This document shows positions 22,496-30,907 of a stretch of 32,067 bases of DNA, piece after piece. This stretch comes from UBA7692 sp033578915. Its GTDB lineage: Bacteria > Bacteroidota > Bacteroidia > Chitinophagales > LD1. The stretch is from NCBI GenBank assembly GCA_033578915.1, contig JAVQWQ010000008.1, positions 1-32,067 of the forward strand, read 5' to 3'. The notes beneath the pieces were generated by a model, which saw only the letters and a program-made list of their open reading frames with translations, had not been told where the DNA came from and ran no database searches. Position 1 is the first letter of the stretch, and each line of letters opens with the position of its first letter. Position numbers and translations under genes: made by a program.

Positions 22496-24931
22496 TTAAA
22501 ATCCTCTTTTCTTGCCATACCAGGCCGAACCAAATGTGGTTATTAAAATTATAGTAACAGAGCTTATTGGCATTATAACCGCAGCTACAATAGGGCTCAT
22601 TGTCCCTTGTACGGCAAACCAAATTCCTATTAAATTATAAAAAATAGAGATCACAAAACTTATACGAATCACATTAGTGGCATCACGACTAAAGTGCAAA
22701 ATGTCATCTAATCTTGAGAAATTGGAGGATTCAACAATTCCATCGCAGGCCGGAGAGAAATTGTTTACATCATCCGATATAACAATACCTGTGTCGGCTT
22801 GCTTGAGCGCTCCGGCATCGTTTAGTCCATCTCCAACCATTAACACGCGCTCACCCTTTTGCTGTAATAATTTTACAAAGTTCAATTTATCTTCCGGTTG
22901 TTGATGAAATATGAGATTTTCTTCACGAATGAATTGCTTGAGATAATTTTTCTCAGCATCATTATCTCCGCTCGCCACATAAACTTTGAATTTTTTTCTT
23001 AAATGAGAGAGGAGAGTAGTCAATCCTTCACGGTATTGGTTTTTAATAACAAAGAAGCCTTTTATTTTTCCATCTATTCCCACATATACTTTTGATGCGT
23101 GCCGCAAATCCGATTCCGCGTCTTGGTGGAGGTTGTTTCCAAATAGATAACGTTTCGATCCTATCTTCACAAAATGTTCATCTACCCATCCTTCTATTCC
23201 TTTGCCTTCATATTCTTTGAAATCACTTGTGTAAATGGTGTTTATATTTTTTAAGTGTTGATATACTTTTTTACTCAAAGGATGCGAAGAATGCATCACC
23301 AATGATTTTACAAGTTGTTTTTCATAAGATGTTAGCTCTCCTTCTTCTGAAATAAATTCGATTCTGGCATCTTTGGTGTTGGTAAGTGTCCCTGTTTTAT
23401 CGAAAACTATGGATGTTATGGAAGCAAGCTTTTCAACCGTAAGCGCATTTTTTAAATAAATCCCTTTACGGCTTAGCAGGCGCAGCACATTTCCAAGGGT
23501 AAAAGGAGATGATAAAGCTAACGCACATGGGCAAGTGATAATAAGAACGGCAGTAAATGCATTCATGGCACGATCAAAATCTTTGTTCCACCAAAACAAG
23601 GCTGCACTAATGGCGATAAAAAGAACAGCCGGTGTAAACCAGCGGCTCACGCGGTTTGCCATTGTAGATAAATTTTTGTCATCGCGCTCTTTATTGAAAA
23701 TGCTATTGTTCCATAATTGAGTTAAATAGCTGTGAGACACATCTTTAACTACTTCTAAGACTATAGCGCTGCCCATTTGTTTACCTCCCGCATATATCAA
23801 ACTGCCTTCGCGCTTTGTTACCGGAGTGGATTCGCCGGTTACAAAACTGTAATCTATGTTTCCGGTACCTTTAATAATTACTGCATCTGCCGGTATGAGC
23901 TCCTGATTACGTACAACGATTTTATCGCCTGTTTTAAGCTTAAATAAAGGTATGTTTTGCTCCATTCCGCCCTGCAGCACACAGACCGAAACAGGGAAGT
24001 ATGATTTATAATCTCTTTCAAAAGATAAGGTATCGTAAGTTTTGTTTTGAAACAACCTTCCAATCAGCATTAAAAGCACTAAGCTAGCTAACGTATCGAA
24101 ATAACCTCCTCCCGTATGGCTGAATACTTCATAACTGCTGCGGATGAACATGGCTATAATTCCTAAAACAATAGGTACATCCATATTAAGGCTAAAACGC
24201 CGCAATGCATTCCATGCCGAGATAAAGAATTCCTGAGCGCTGTAAATAACAACCGGTATGGACAACAAAAAATTAGTATAACCAAAAAATTTGCGAAGTG
24301 AATAGTCGTTTGAAATATGAATCCCCAGATATTCAGGGAAGGTAAGCAGCATTATATTTCCAAAAGCAAAAAATGCTACCCCGATTTTAAGATAATATCT
24401 GCGAAGGTGCGATTTGGTTTGCCGGGGTTCAAGATCACTAAGGCTTATTTCAGGTTCGTATCCTATTTGCGCTAGCAACTCTACTACTTTGCGCAATGAA
24501 AGCTTCTTATTGTTAAAAGTAATGTTTACCTCACGCCTGCTAAAATTTACGTTAGACCGCAATATACCATCTTTAATCTTATATAAATTTTCGAGCAGGT
24601 AAATACATGAGCTGCAGTGTATTTGTGGGATATATAGTGTTAAGGAAGAAATCTCTCCATCGTTGAATCGCAATAATCTGTTCTGAACCACTTCATCATC
24701 CAGGTATTCAAATTTCTGCTCATCAAAGTGTCGTTTAAGAGTTTTTCCCGGTGATGTATTTAAGGCATAGAAGCTGCATAAATTGTTCTGTTCTAATAGT
24801 GTGTAAACATTTTTACAGCCTTCGCAACAGAAATATTTACTATCGTAAATAAATTGATCATTGCAAGTGTCGCCACAATGAAAACATAGCTTTTCAGTAA
24901 CTTTTGTTGAATATTCCATGCTCATGTACAA
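22496..24931 (-). CDS. ccoI: CcoI-type copper-transporting P-type ATPase
   Basis: CcoI/FixI ATPases export copper to the periplasm for assembly of cbb3-type cytochrome oxidase. The 811-aa product has an N-terminal Cys-rich metal domain (Cys16, 19, 23, 35, 36, 39), an HMA domain with CSSC (106-109), eight expected membrane helices, TGES (365-368), the ion-binding CPC (467-469) in ITCPCALALSSP, the phosphorylation motif DKTGT (511-515), HSSHPLSKK, and GDGLNDA near 697. The N-terminal zinc-ribbon-like domain is typical of CcoI rather than CopA. Three ATGs lie in the first five codons; 24919 or 24925 is an equally good start. No ccoS, ccoN or other oxidase gene is next to it; leuS follows. Confidence 0.9.
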   Translation of the reverse strand: MYMSMEYSTKVTEKLCFHCGDTCNDQFIYDSKYFCCEGCKNVYTLLEQNNLCSFYALNTSPGKTLKRHFDEQKFEYLDDEVVQNRLLRFNDGEISSLTLYIPQIHCSSCIYLLENLYKIKDGILRSNVNFSRREVNITFNNKKLSLRKVVELLAQIGYEPEISLSDLEPRQTKSHLRRYYLKIGVAFFAFGNIMLLTFPEYLGIHISNDYSLRKFFGYTNFLLSIPVVIYSAQEFFISAWNALRRFSLNMDVPIVLGIIAMFIRSSYEVFSHTGGGYFDTLASLVLLMLIGRLFQNKTYDTLSFERDYKSYFPVSVCVLQGGMEQNIPLFKLKTGDKIVVRNQELIPADAVIIKGTGNIDYSFVTGESTPVTKREGSLIYAGGKQMGSAIVLEVVKDVSHSYLTQLWNNSIFNKERDDKNLSTMANRVSRWFTPAVLFIAISAALFWWNKDFDRAMNAFTAVLIITCPCALALSSPFTLGNVLRLLSRKGIYLKNALTVEKLASITSIVFDKTGTLTNTKDARIEFISEEGELTSYEKQLVKSLVMHSSHPLSKKVYQHLKNINTIYTSDFKEYEGKGIEGWVDEHFVKIGSKRYLFGNNLHQDAESDLRHASKVYVGIDGKIKGFFVIKNQYREGLTTLLSHLRKKFKVYVASGDNDAEKNYLKQFIREENLIFHQQPEDKLNFVKLLQQKGERVLMVGDGLNDAGALKQADTGIVISDDVNNFSPACDGIVESSNFSRLDDILHFSRDATNVIRISFVISIFYNLIGIWFAVQGTMSPIVAAVIMPISSVTIILITTFGSAWYGKKRGF

Positions 24932-25070
24932 ATTTTTTATTCTTGCATCACTTAAAAAATGATATTCATCATATTTACTTGCTTAAATAATTTTCTTTTT
25001 AAGGTCAGTCTATGCAAAGGCATAACTTGCAGTCATTTTAAATTTCCATTGAAAAGCACTCAGCATTAGT

Positions 25071-26015
25071 ATGTTTCATCAGCCGCCTCTAAAATTTTTA
25101 CCTCCTCTTTTTAAAGTTATCGTACTATTCTCTTTGATGTTGTTGTGCATGCAAATCATGTTTTACATTTCTGCATTTATTATTCATCAATATTTGGGTG
25201 TTGACAATGCAGAGGCTTTCATGTCGAATGTCAATTTACAGGCTCAAAATCCTTCAGCAAGCCTTGTTATGCAAGCTTTAACCGCAAGTTTCGGTTCGTT
25301 TTTCCTTCCCGCTTTTATGTTTAGTGTTTTGGCATATGGTAACTTCTGTCAAGCAATGAAACTTAAAAGCTTGCCTCCCTCTTATCTCATGCTACTTTCG
25401 CTTTTGCTGATATTTCTCTCGGGAGTATTCGCTTCGCTGTTGGTAGATATAAATAAAAGTTTGCCGTTACCTGATTCGCTTCAGTTTCTCAAAGAGTATC
25501 AGAAAAAATATGAACTGCTCCTTGACTCTTTATTTAGTGGAATAACGATTCAAAGATTGTTGGCTCTTGTTTTGGTTTTGGCAGTTTTACCTGCATTAGG
25601 AGAAGAAATATTTTTCAGGGGCGTGGTTCAAAAAATTCTTTCAGAGAGTCGCCTCGGGCCACACGGAGCTATTTTTTTCACTTCTGTCGCCTTTTCTGCA
25701 ATGCACTTTGAGTTTGAAAACAGTCTCGCTATTTTTTTTATGGGTTTAATGCTGGGATATATTTTTTACTTCACACAGAGTTTATGGGCAAGCATAGCTG
25801 CACATTTTATGAATAATTTTATTCAAATAATCTTTAAATATCTTTTTGTTTCAGGTTATATAGCTGACGATTATTCTGATCCTTCCGGGGTTTCTCTTTA
25901 TCAGACTGCTCCAGCAGGAGTATTATCCATATTTGTTTTCTGGCTTCTTTATAAAAAAAGAGTCATTACTGAGAATTCTCAATCAACTAATTCAATCATT
26001 CATCATGAAGCTTAA
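25071..26015 (+). CDS. CPBP family intramembrane protease
   Basis: The 314-aa membrane protein has about eight hydrophobic segments and the CPBP (Abi/CAAX protease) motifs: Glu178-Glu179 and Arg183 in GEEIFFRGVVQ, His212 in FSAMHFEF, and His245 with Asn249 in AAHFMNNFIQ. These glutamates and histidines form the presumed metal-dependent active site. Bacterial members act on prenylated or membrane peptides, or in bacteriocin immunity; the substrate here is unknown. Its last 11 bases overlap cdsA, so the two are translationally coupled. Confidence 0.92.
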   Translation: MFHQPPLKFLPPLFKVIVLFSLMLLCMQIMFYISAFIIHQYLGVDNAEAFMSNVNLQAQNPSASLVMQALTASFGSFFLPAFMFSVLAYGNFCQAMKLKSLPPSYLMLLSLLLIFLSGVFASLLVDINKSLPLPDSLQFLKEYQKKYELLLDSLFSGITIQRLLALVLVLAVLPALGEEIFFRGVVQKILSESRLGPHGAIFFTSVAFSAMHFEFENSLAIFFMGLMLGYIFYFTQSLWASIAAHFMNNFIQIIFKYLFVSGYIADDYSDPSGVSLYQTAPAGVLSIFVFWLLYKKRVITENSQSTNSIIHHEA

Positions 26016-26949
26016 AAATTTTGTGATTCGTGTGCTCAGCGCTATAGTGTTTGTGGCGGTTATGGCGTCCTGTATTTTGTGGAACGGCATAAGTTTTTCG
26101 CTTCTTTTTTTGTTGATTCTCCTTGGTTCACTATATGAGTTTTATCAGATAACCTTCAATAAGCGCAACCACCTCTCTCCTTATGCTCTAAAAGGAAGCA
26201 GAAATTTTGTGATAGTTGTCAGTGTGCTCATATTTCTAATATCACTTTTGACTAATGGAGTATTTAAAGAGGTTGCTTTGGGCGATAGTTTGTTTGCTAA
26301 GTTGTTGCATAACCTTCTTAGCCGTAAATTCCCATTTGCGGATTTGGCCGTTTTTGTTCCTCCACTGGTATTTGTAATCTTTTTTCATGAACTCTTTTCT
26401 AAAGCGGAGGAGCCTTTTACTAATATCGGTTGGAACATTATCGCAATTTTTTATATCACTATCCCGATAATTCTTTCGTTATATATTTATTTTGAGCATG
26501 GTAGATGGATTCTGTTTGCTATTATTGGTTTAGTGTGGATAAATGATGCCATGGCTTACATTAGTGGCCTTCTGTTTGGTAAAAAGAAAATGTTCACGCG
26601 TTTAAGTCCAAGTAAAACGATAGAAGGTATGATAGGCGGAGTTGTGTTAACACTCCTAGCGGGCTACTTATTTACCAAATTACCCATATCTGAGTTGAAA
26701 ATTTTCTCTCCTCTTCAGTGGGTAACAATCGCTTTTTTTATGTCTGTTGCTGCTATTTTTGGCGACCTCGTAGAATCCTTGCTAAAGCGAAGCTTACAGA
26801 TAAAAGATACCGGTAAACTTTTACCGGGCCATGGCGGCTTTTTAGATCGGTTCGATGCCTTTTTTGTGGCAATCCCATTTGCGGTGATGGTGATATGGAT
26901 TATCCAGCAGGTAAGTTATCTACAAACGCTCATTGAATATCTTGGCTAA
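26005..26949 (+). CDS. cdsA: phosphatidate cytidylyltransferase
   Basis: CdsA makes CDP-diacylglycerol, the precursor of phosphatidylethanolamine and other phospholipids. The 314-aa polytopic membrane protein carries the PROSITE-type signature at about residues 258-284: SLLKRSLQIKDTGKLLPGHG then GFLDRFD. An earlier block, WINDAMAYISGLLFGKKK followed by SPSKTIEGMIGG, is also CdsA-typical. I chose the ATG at 26005 (MKLKNFVIRVLSA), inside the end of the CPBP gene; the frame reaches 25933, but the extra residues overlap CPBP coding sequence and do not fit. It overlaps the convergent menC by 4 bases. Confidence 0.96.
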   Translation: MKLKNFVIRVLSAIVFVAVMASCILWNGISFSLLFLLILLGSLYEFYQITFNKRNHLSPYALKGSRNFVIVVSVLIFLISLLTNGVFKEVALGDSLFAKLLHNLLSRKFPFADLAVFVPPLVFVIFFHELFSKAEEPFTNIGWNIIAIFYITIPIILSLYIYFEHGRWILFAIIGLVWINDAMAYISGLLFGKKKMFTRLSPSKTIEGMIGGVVLTLLAGYLFTKLPISELKIFSPLQWVTIAFFMSVAAIFGDLVESLLKRSLQIKDTGKLLPGHGGFLDRFDAFFVAIPFAVMVIWIIQQVSYLQTLIEYLG

Positions 26950-27971
26950 TCTACTTTATCTTTTTTGAACCACAGGGCGCCATCTTTGATAAAAGTTTCT
27001 GCAGGGACATTGTTTTCATAAAGGCCTCCTGTTCCAAGCCCTTGAGGAATGGAAATATTTTTGCAAGCAACCCATTGTGCTATCGCCGACAGCCCTATGT
27101 TACTTTCAAGCGCAGAGGTAGCCCACCAACCTATCCCAAATTTTTCTGCAAGGGCAATCCACTCATCACAAGACATAAATCCCCCGAGCAGACTTGGTTT
27201 TAGTACAATGTAAGAGGGTTTTAAATACTTCAAAACTTCTGATTTGCGCGCCGTGTCGTGAATACCTATAAGTTCTTCATCCAAAGCAACCGGTATTATC
27301 CCCGATGCGCAGACTTCTCTCATTAAATCATATTGGCCTGGCTTTACCGGTTGTTCTATTGAATGAATGTGAAAAGAAGACAAAATCTTTAAATTATTGA
27401 AAACGTTATGAGCATTAAATGCTCCGTTAGCATCCAGTCGTATTTCAACTTTTTCTTCGTTATAATGATTTCTAATTTTTTCAAGTAGAGAAACTTCGGA
27501 TTTAAAGTCTAATGCACCAACTTTTATTTTTATACATCTGAACCCAGCTTCAATTTTCTCAAAAGCTTCTCTGAGCATATCTTCAATATCGTTCATCCAA
27601 ACCAATCCGTTAATAGGTATGCCGTATGCACCTTCTGTAAATAAATTAGGAAAATAATACTGACCATTATGTTGCAAATGACACAACGCCATCTCTAAAC
27701 CAAAACGAATAGAAGGAAATTGAATCAATGATCTATGCAGATTTTCGATATAAAAGTCAGGTTGCTTTTCTATATCTTTTAAAGTGCTTTCATAATGTTC
27801 AAACCTATCACAGCTAAGCCCCTCAATAAAACTGCATTCGCCCGTACCTTTTTGTTTATTGCTTATAACAGTTACAAAATAGCCGCGTTTTTCATTCATT
27901 ACTCCACGCGAAGTGCGTGCAGTAAATTTGAACTTAAGACAATAAGGATTGAATGTTACCTGATAAGGCAT
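26946..27971 (-). CDS. menC: o-succinylbenzoate synthase (enolase superfamily)
   Basis: MenC dehydrates SHCHC to o-succinylbenzoate in menaquinone synthesis. The 341-aa protein has the muconate-lactonizing-type barrel with the two catalytic lysines, Lys150 of KIKVG and Lys258 of VLKPS, and the metal ligands Asp180 (RLDANGAF), Glu206 (IEQPV) and Asp231 (ALDEEL). An alternative is a dipeptide epimerase, but Bacteroidota MenC proteins look like this. It starts 27 bases after the stop of the T9SS protein gene and is probably read through from that gene's promoter. No other men gene is in the window. Confidence 0.85.
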   Translation of the reverse strand: MPYQVTFNPYCLKFKFTARTSRGVMNEKRGYFVTVISNKQKGTGECSFIEGLSCDRFEHYESTLKDIEKQPDFYIENLHRSLIQFPSIRFGLEMALCHLQHNGQYYFPNLFTEGAYGIPINGLVWMNDIEDMLREAFEKIEAGFRCIKIKVGALDFKSEVSLLEKIRNHYNEEKVEIRLDANGAFNAHNVFNNLKILSSFHIHSIEQPVKPGQYDLMREVCASGIIPVALDEELIGIHDTARKSEVLKYLKPSYIVLKPSLLGGFMSCDEWIALAEKFGIGWWATSALESNIGLSAIAQWVACKNISIPQGLGTGGLYENNVPAETFIKDGALWFKKDKVD

Positions 27972-27998
27972 TAATCCAGAGCAAATCCGGTATTGCTT

Positions 27999-29873
27999 TT
28001 ACCGCGCAATAATGAAACGTTTGCTGCCAGTCTTGTCGTTATTTCGAATTTTGAGCACGTAATTCCCTTCCGGAAGGGATGAGAAATTAAAAGACTTAGC
28101 AAAGTTTTTGTCTTGTAGTGAGAAATGTTCCTCAAACACAATCTGTCCGAGTTGGTTCATTACTTTTATATCTATGCTTCCTGTTTCAGCACCCATGTAT
28201 CTAAATTCAACTTGTCCTTGGCTGGGCACCGGCCGGATGAAGATCTTATCGTTGAGCTCCATAGCGTAGTCTAATCCCGACAGTACAAATGCGATAGTGT
28301 TGCTGGTGTCGGTGCATCCACTGCTGTTGGTAAATATGCAGGAATAATTCCCATTGACAGGAGGATTGTAAGTGGATGATGTTGCGCCTGCAATAGGCAC
28401 ACCGTTGAGCAACCATTGATAAGTATAACCGCTCTCAGCGACTAAAGTGGTAGCGTTAGCCTGATATATACCTGAAAATTCAATAAAACCGGGTATGGGC
28501 GGCTTCTGCCGTACAAATATATTGTCTGTCTTACGGATGCAACCTGTAATCGTATCTGATATTTCTACTCTGATTTTTGAAATCGTATCAATTACTATGT
28601 AAGGGTCTCCGACAATAGTGTAAGATGATTTTACCTCTAAAGGTATAACGGAGGTGTCGTCTTTTATCCATACATAACGATAGCCACCGTCATATACAGA
28701 AAGCACCACATCTTTGTCTCCGCAAACTACTGTATCTGGAGCAAAGTTGATAGTTGCGACAGGGGGAAGCGGATGTACGATAATTGTATCTGTAAACGAA
28801 TAGACAGTATCAAGAATTTTTCCAATGAAAACTGTACCGGTTACCCCGCCACCACCTGGGGCGGCAGTGCTAAAAGAATATGAGCCCGGCTGAGTAATAT
28901 TGATTGTGGCGATACCGCCATCGTCATTTGCCGACACAGGATCATAATCTTCAAAGCGGATGGCATTAGAAACACTTTTGAGCCTGAAAGGCTTACCATT
29001 TTGAAGTAGTTCATTGGCATTCCATCTGGGATTGCGTGTGTCACTTTTATAATTTACACGTATAGTAGCGCTTCCGCTGGTAAACGAAAACAATGGGTCT
29101 GGCAGTGCGGAACAGGTTATAATGTTCGGCTCTTCAACATCACCGCAGAACCAGTCGCCTACAACAGTTGCAACTACACTATCTAAAGTAAGGTCATAAA
29201 ACTCTGTGTTCAGTTTTACAAAGTATGTATCTGGCTGTGCATAGAATTTTCTTGAAGGTTTTTTACCGTTGGCAGTAGTCCCGTCTCCAAAATCCCATTT
29301 ATATTCAGTTTGCTTGGGAGGAGCAGCAGAATACAAACCTTCAAATTGTACTCCTAACGTATCGCACCCGATATTAGCATCGTATGAAAAGAATGGATTG
29401 CCGCCTCCACAATTCTTCACTACCATAGGAAGGGTGAAAGATTGAGTTTGAGTGGTATTGATAGGAGAAGTAACGTTTGCATTTACGGTAACAGTTATAA
29501 AAAAAGTGCCGAATACCGTAGGCGTTCCACAAATTTTAATACATCCTCTTGTAGCAGGATTATTTACTGTATAAAATCCGTTAGGCTTATCCAATTCCCA
29601 ATTAAGGCCTGTAGGTACATTTGTGATGCTGACTACCTGTATGCTTCCGAGGGTTACATTGTTGCCTTGGTAAATCAAACTTTTTGGGATGTAAAACGTA
29701 ATATTTTCATCGTAAGGGGTGTTGAAACAAGCATCTGGCAGCGCTGGAGGACATATGGTAACATCCTGTGGTTTTGAACAATTATTATCTATTATACAAC
29801 CGGGGCAACCTGTTTGACTATGTCCAATAAATGAAACTAGAGTGAACAATATCAGCGTAAAGCATTTTCTCAT
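27999..29873 (-). CDS. T9SS-exported surface protein with He_PIG-, PKD- and Ig-like domains
   Basis: I recognise no enzyme domain. The 624-aa protein has a signal peptide (1-20, ending GHSQ), a Cys-rich start (six Cys between residues 23 and 49), a putative Ig-like segment at about 60-150 (IQVVSITNVPTGLNWELDKP, then GCIKICGTPTVFGTFFITV), a PKD domain at about 180-240 (EYKWDFGDGTTANGKKPSR), further beta-rich Ig-like repeats, one ending YTYQWLLNGVPIAG, and a type A T9SS sorting domain from about residue 545 (FIRPVPSQGQVEFRY, GNYVLKIRN). It is likely an adhesin or a structural surface protein. It has its own promoter and precedes menC. Confidence 0.9.
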   Translation of the reverse strand: MRKCFTLILFTLVSFIGHSQTGCPGCIIDNNCSKPQDVTICPPALPDACFNTPYDENITFYIPKSLIYQGNNVTLGSIQVVSITNVPTGLNWELDKPNGFYTVNNPATRGCIKICGTPTVFGTFFITVTVNANVTSPINTTQTQSFTLPMVVKNCGGGNPFFSYDANIGCDTLGVQFEGLYSAAPPKQTEYKWDFGDGTTANGKKPSRKFYAQPDTYFVKLNTEFYDLTLDSVVATVVGDWFCGDVEEPNIITCSALPDPLFSFTSGSATIRVNYKSDTRNPRWNANELLQNGKPFRLKSVSNAIRFEDYDPVSANDDGGIATINITQPGSYSFSTAAPGGGGVTGTVFIGKILDTVYSFTDTIIVHPLPPVATINFAPDTVVCGDKDVVLSVYDGGYRYVWIKDDTSVIPLEVKSSYTIVGDPYIVIDTISKIRVEISDTITGCIRKTDNIFVRQKPPIPGFIEFSGIYQANATTLVAESGYTYQWLLNGVPIAGATSSTYNPPVNGNYSCIFTNSSGCTDTSNTIAFVLSGLDYAMELNDKIFIRPVPSQGQVEFRYMGAETGSIDIKVMNQLGQIVFEEHFSLQDKNFAKSFNFSSLPEGNYVLKIRNNDKTGSKRFIIAR

Positions 29874-29891
29874 AAATGATATTTATTAATT

Positions 29892-29921
29892 CAAATCTAA
29901 TTAATATTTCATTAGATGCAA
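29892..29921 (-). promoter_or_regulatory. Bacteroidota-type promoter for the T9SS protein gene and probably menC
   Basis: Read on the minus strand, CTTG (TTG at 29921-29919), exactly 19 bases, then TAGATTTG (29899-29892), a perfect TANNTTTG. It lies 18 bases upstream of the ATG at 29873, giving a leader of roughly 15 bases. Confidence 0.72.
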
Positions 29922-30071
29922 GTTGCCCCCGAAGTCGTTGTTTGCCTTTCGTTAATGTAAAATATCATGAAAAAATATATACAACCAATTCACGGATAGA
30001 ATTTATTTAAGCTAATACAACTTTGCATTATCGAATACTATCCTATCTCAATGGTATTACGCGGAAAGACT

Positions 30072-30800
30072 CTATAAACTCAAGAGATCTTTCATTTCAA
30101 ACGCTCCTTTTCTTCCAATAAGCCAACGCGCAGCGGCTACAGCGCCTTCTGCAAATCCTCTGCGTGAAAATGCTTGATGGGTCAGCGTTATTTCATCCAC
30201 AGCGCTTTTATAAGCAACCATATGTGTGCCGGGAACGTGCGGTTGTCTATATGCAACGATAGGGATATATTTTTGAGAATATATTTTTTCCGGTTCGCTT
30301 TTCCATTGCTCGAAACGCGGGGCAGTCTCAAGAATCACCTCTGCGGTTTTAATGGCCGTGCCGCTGGGCGCGTCTTTCTTTTCGGTATGATGTGTTTCTT
30401 CTATACATACAGAATATTGCATCTGCGATTGCATAAGCGATGCCAATTTTTTATTCACCTCAAAAAAAATATTCACTCCTATTGAAAAATTCGGGGCATA
30501 AAAAAGAGCGCCATTTTTCTCAATGCAATATTTGCGTACCTCTTCAAGGCGGTTGAACCAACCTGTTGTACCGGTAACAATCGGAACACCAGCTTCCAAG
30601 CACCAAAAAATGTTCTCTACTGCTGCTTCAGGCTGTGTGAATTCTATAGCCACATCTGCTGCTTTCAAGTCTTCAATGGATATGTGAGTTCGGTTTTGCT
30701 GTGTTATTCTCAGAATTATCTCATCTCCGCGACCATTTTCAGCTATGACTTTTTCTATTTCTTTACCCATTTTTCCATAACCAATCAGTGCTACTTTCAT
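30072..30800 (-). CDS. dapB: 4-hydroxy-tetrahydrodipicolinate reductase
   Basis: DapB reduces HTPA in the lysine and diaminopimelate (peptidoglycan) pathway. The 242-aa protein has the NAD(P) loop MKVALIGYGKMGKEI at the start, VDFS-equivalent AIEFTQPEA (about 51-59), TGTTGW (78-83), the catalytic EETHHTEKKDAPSGTA (His pair and Lys), and HQAFSRRGFAEGA. I used the ATG at 30800; the frame continues 29 codons upstream to 30887, but those residues are hydrophobic and do not fit the family. It is monocistronic here. Confidence 0.96.
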   Translation of the reverse strand: MKVALIGYGKMGKEIEKVIAENGRGDEIILRITQQNRTHISIEDLKAADVAIEFTQPEAAVENIFWCLEAGVPIVTGTTGWFNRLEEVRKYCIEKNGALFYAPNFSIGVNIFFEVNKKLASLMQSQMQYSVCIEETHHTEKKDAPSGTAIKTAEVILETAPRFEQWKSEPEKIYSQKYIPIVAYRQPHVPGTHMVAYKSAVDEITLTHQAFSRRGFAEGAVAAARWLIGRKGAFEMKDLLSL

Positions 30801-30907
30801 GCGTTTTTTAAAGCCAAAGAAAATTTTTATTAATGAATAAAGAAGCCAACATGAAAATGTTTGTAAATAAGCTAAACTTTTAACCATTTCAACTCATCTT
30901 AGCAGCT

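Noticed and set aside
25010..25025. Short inverted repeat TATGC-AAAG-GCATA before the CPBP gene
   Set aside because: A 5-bp stem in an AT-rich gap with no fit to known operators and no T run is most likely chance.
30020..30035. ACTTTGCA, -7-like motif on the plus strand between the T9SS gene and dapB
   Set aside because: No TTG at -33 and no plus-strand gene downstream; dapB lies on the minus strand.
29874..30071. Possible hidden tRNA or small gene in the 198-base gap
   Set aside because: Beyond the T9SS-gene promoter I see no cloverleaf, no CCA-type end and no open frame with a plausible start.
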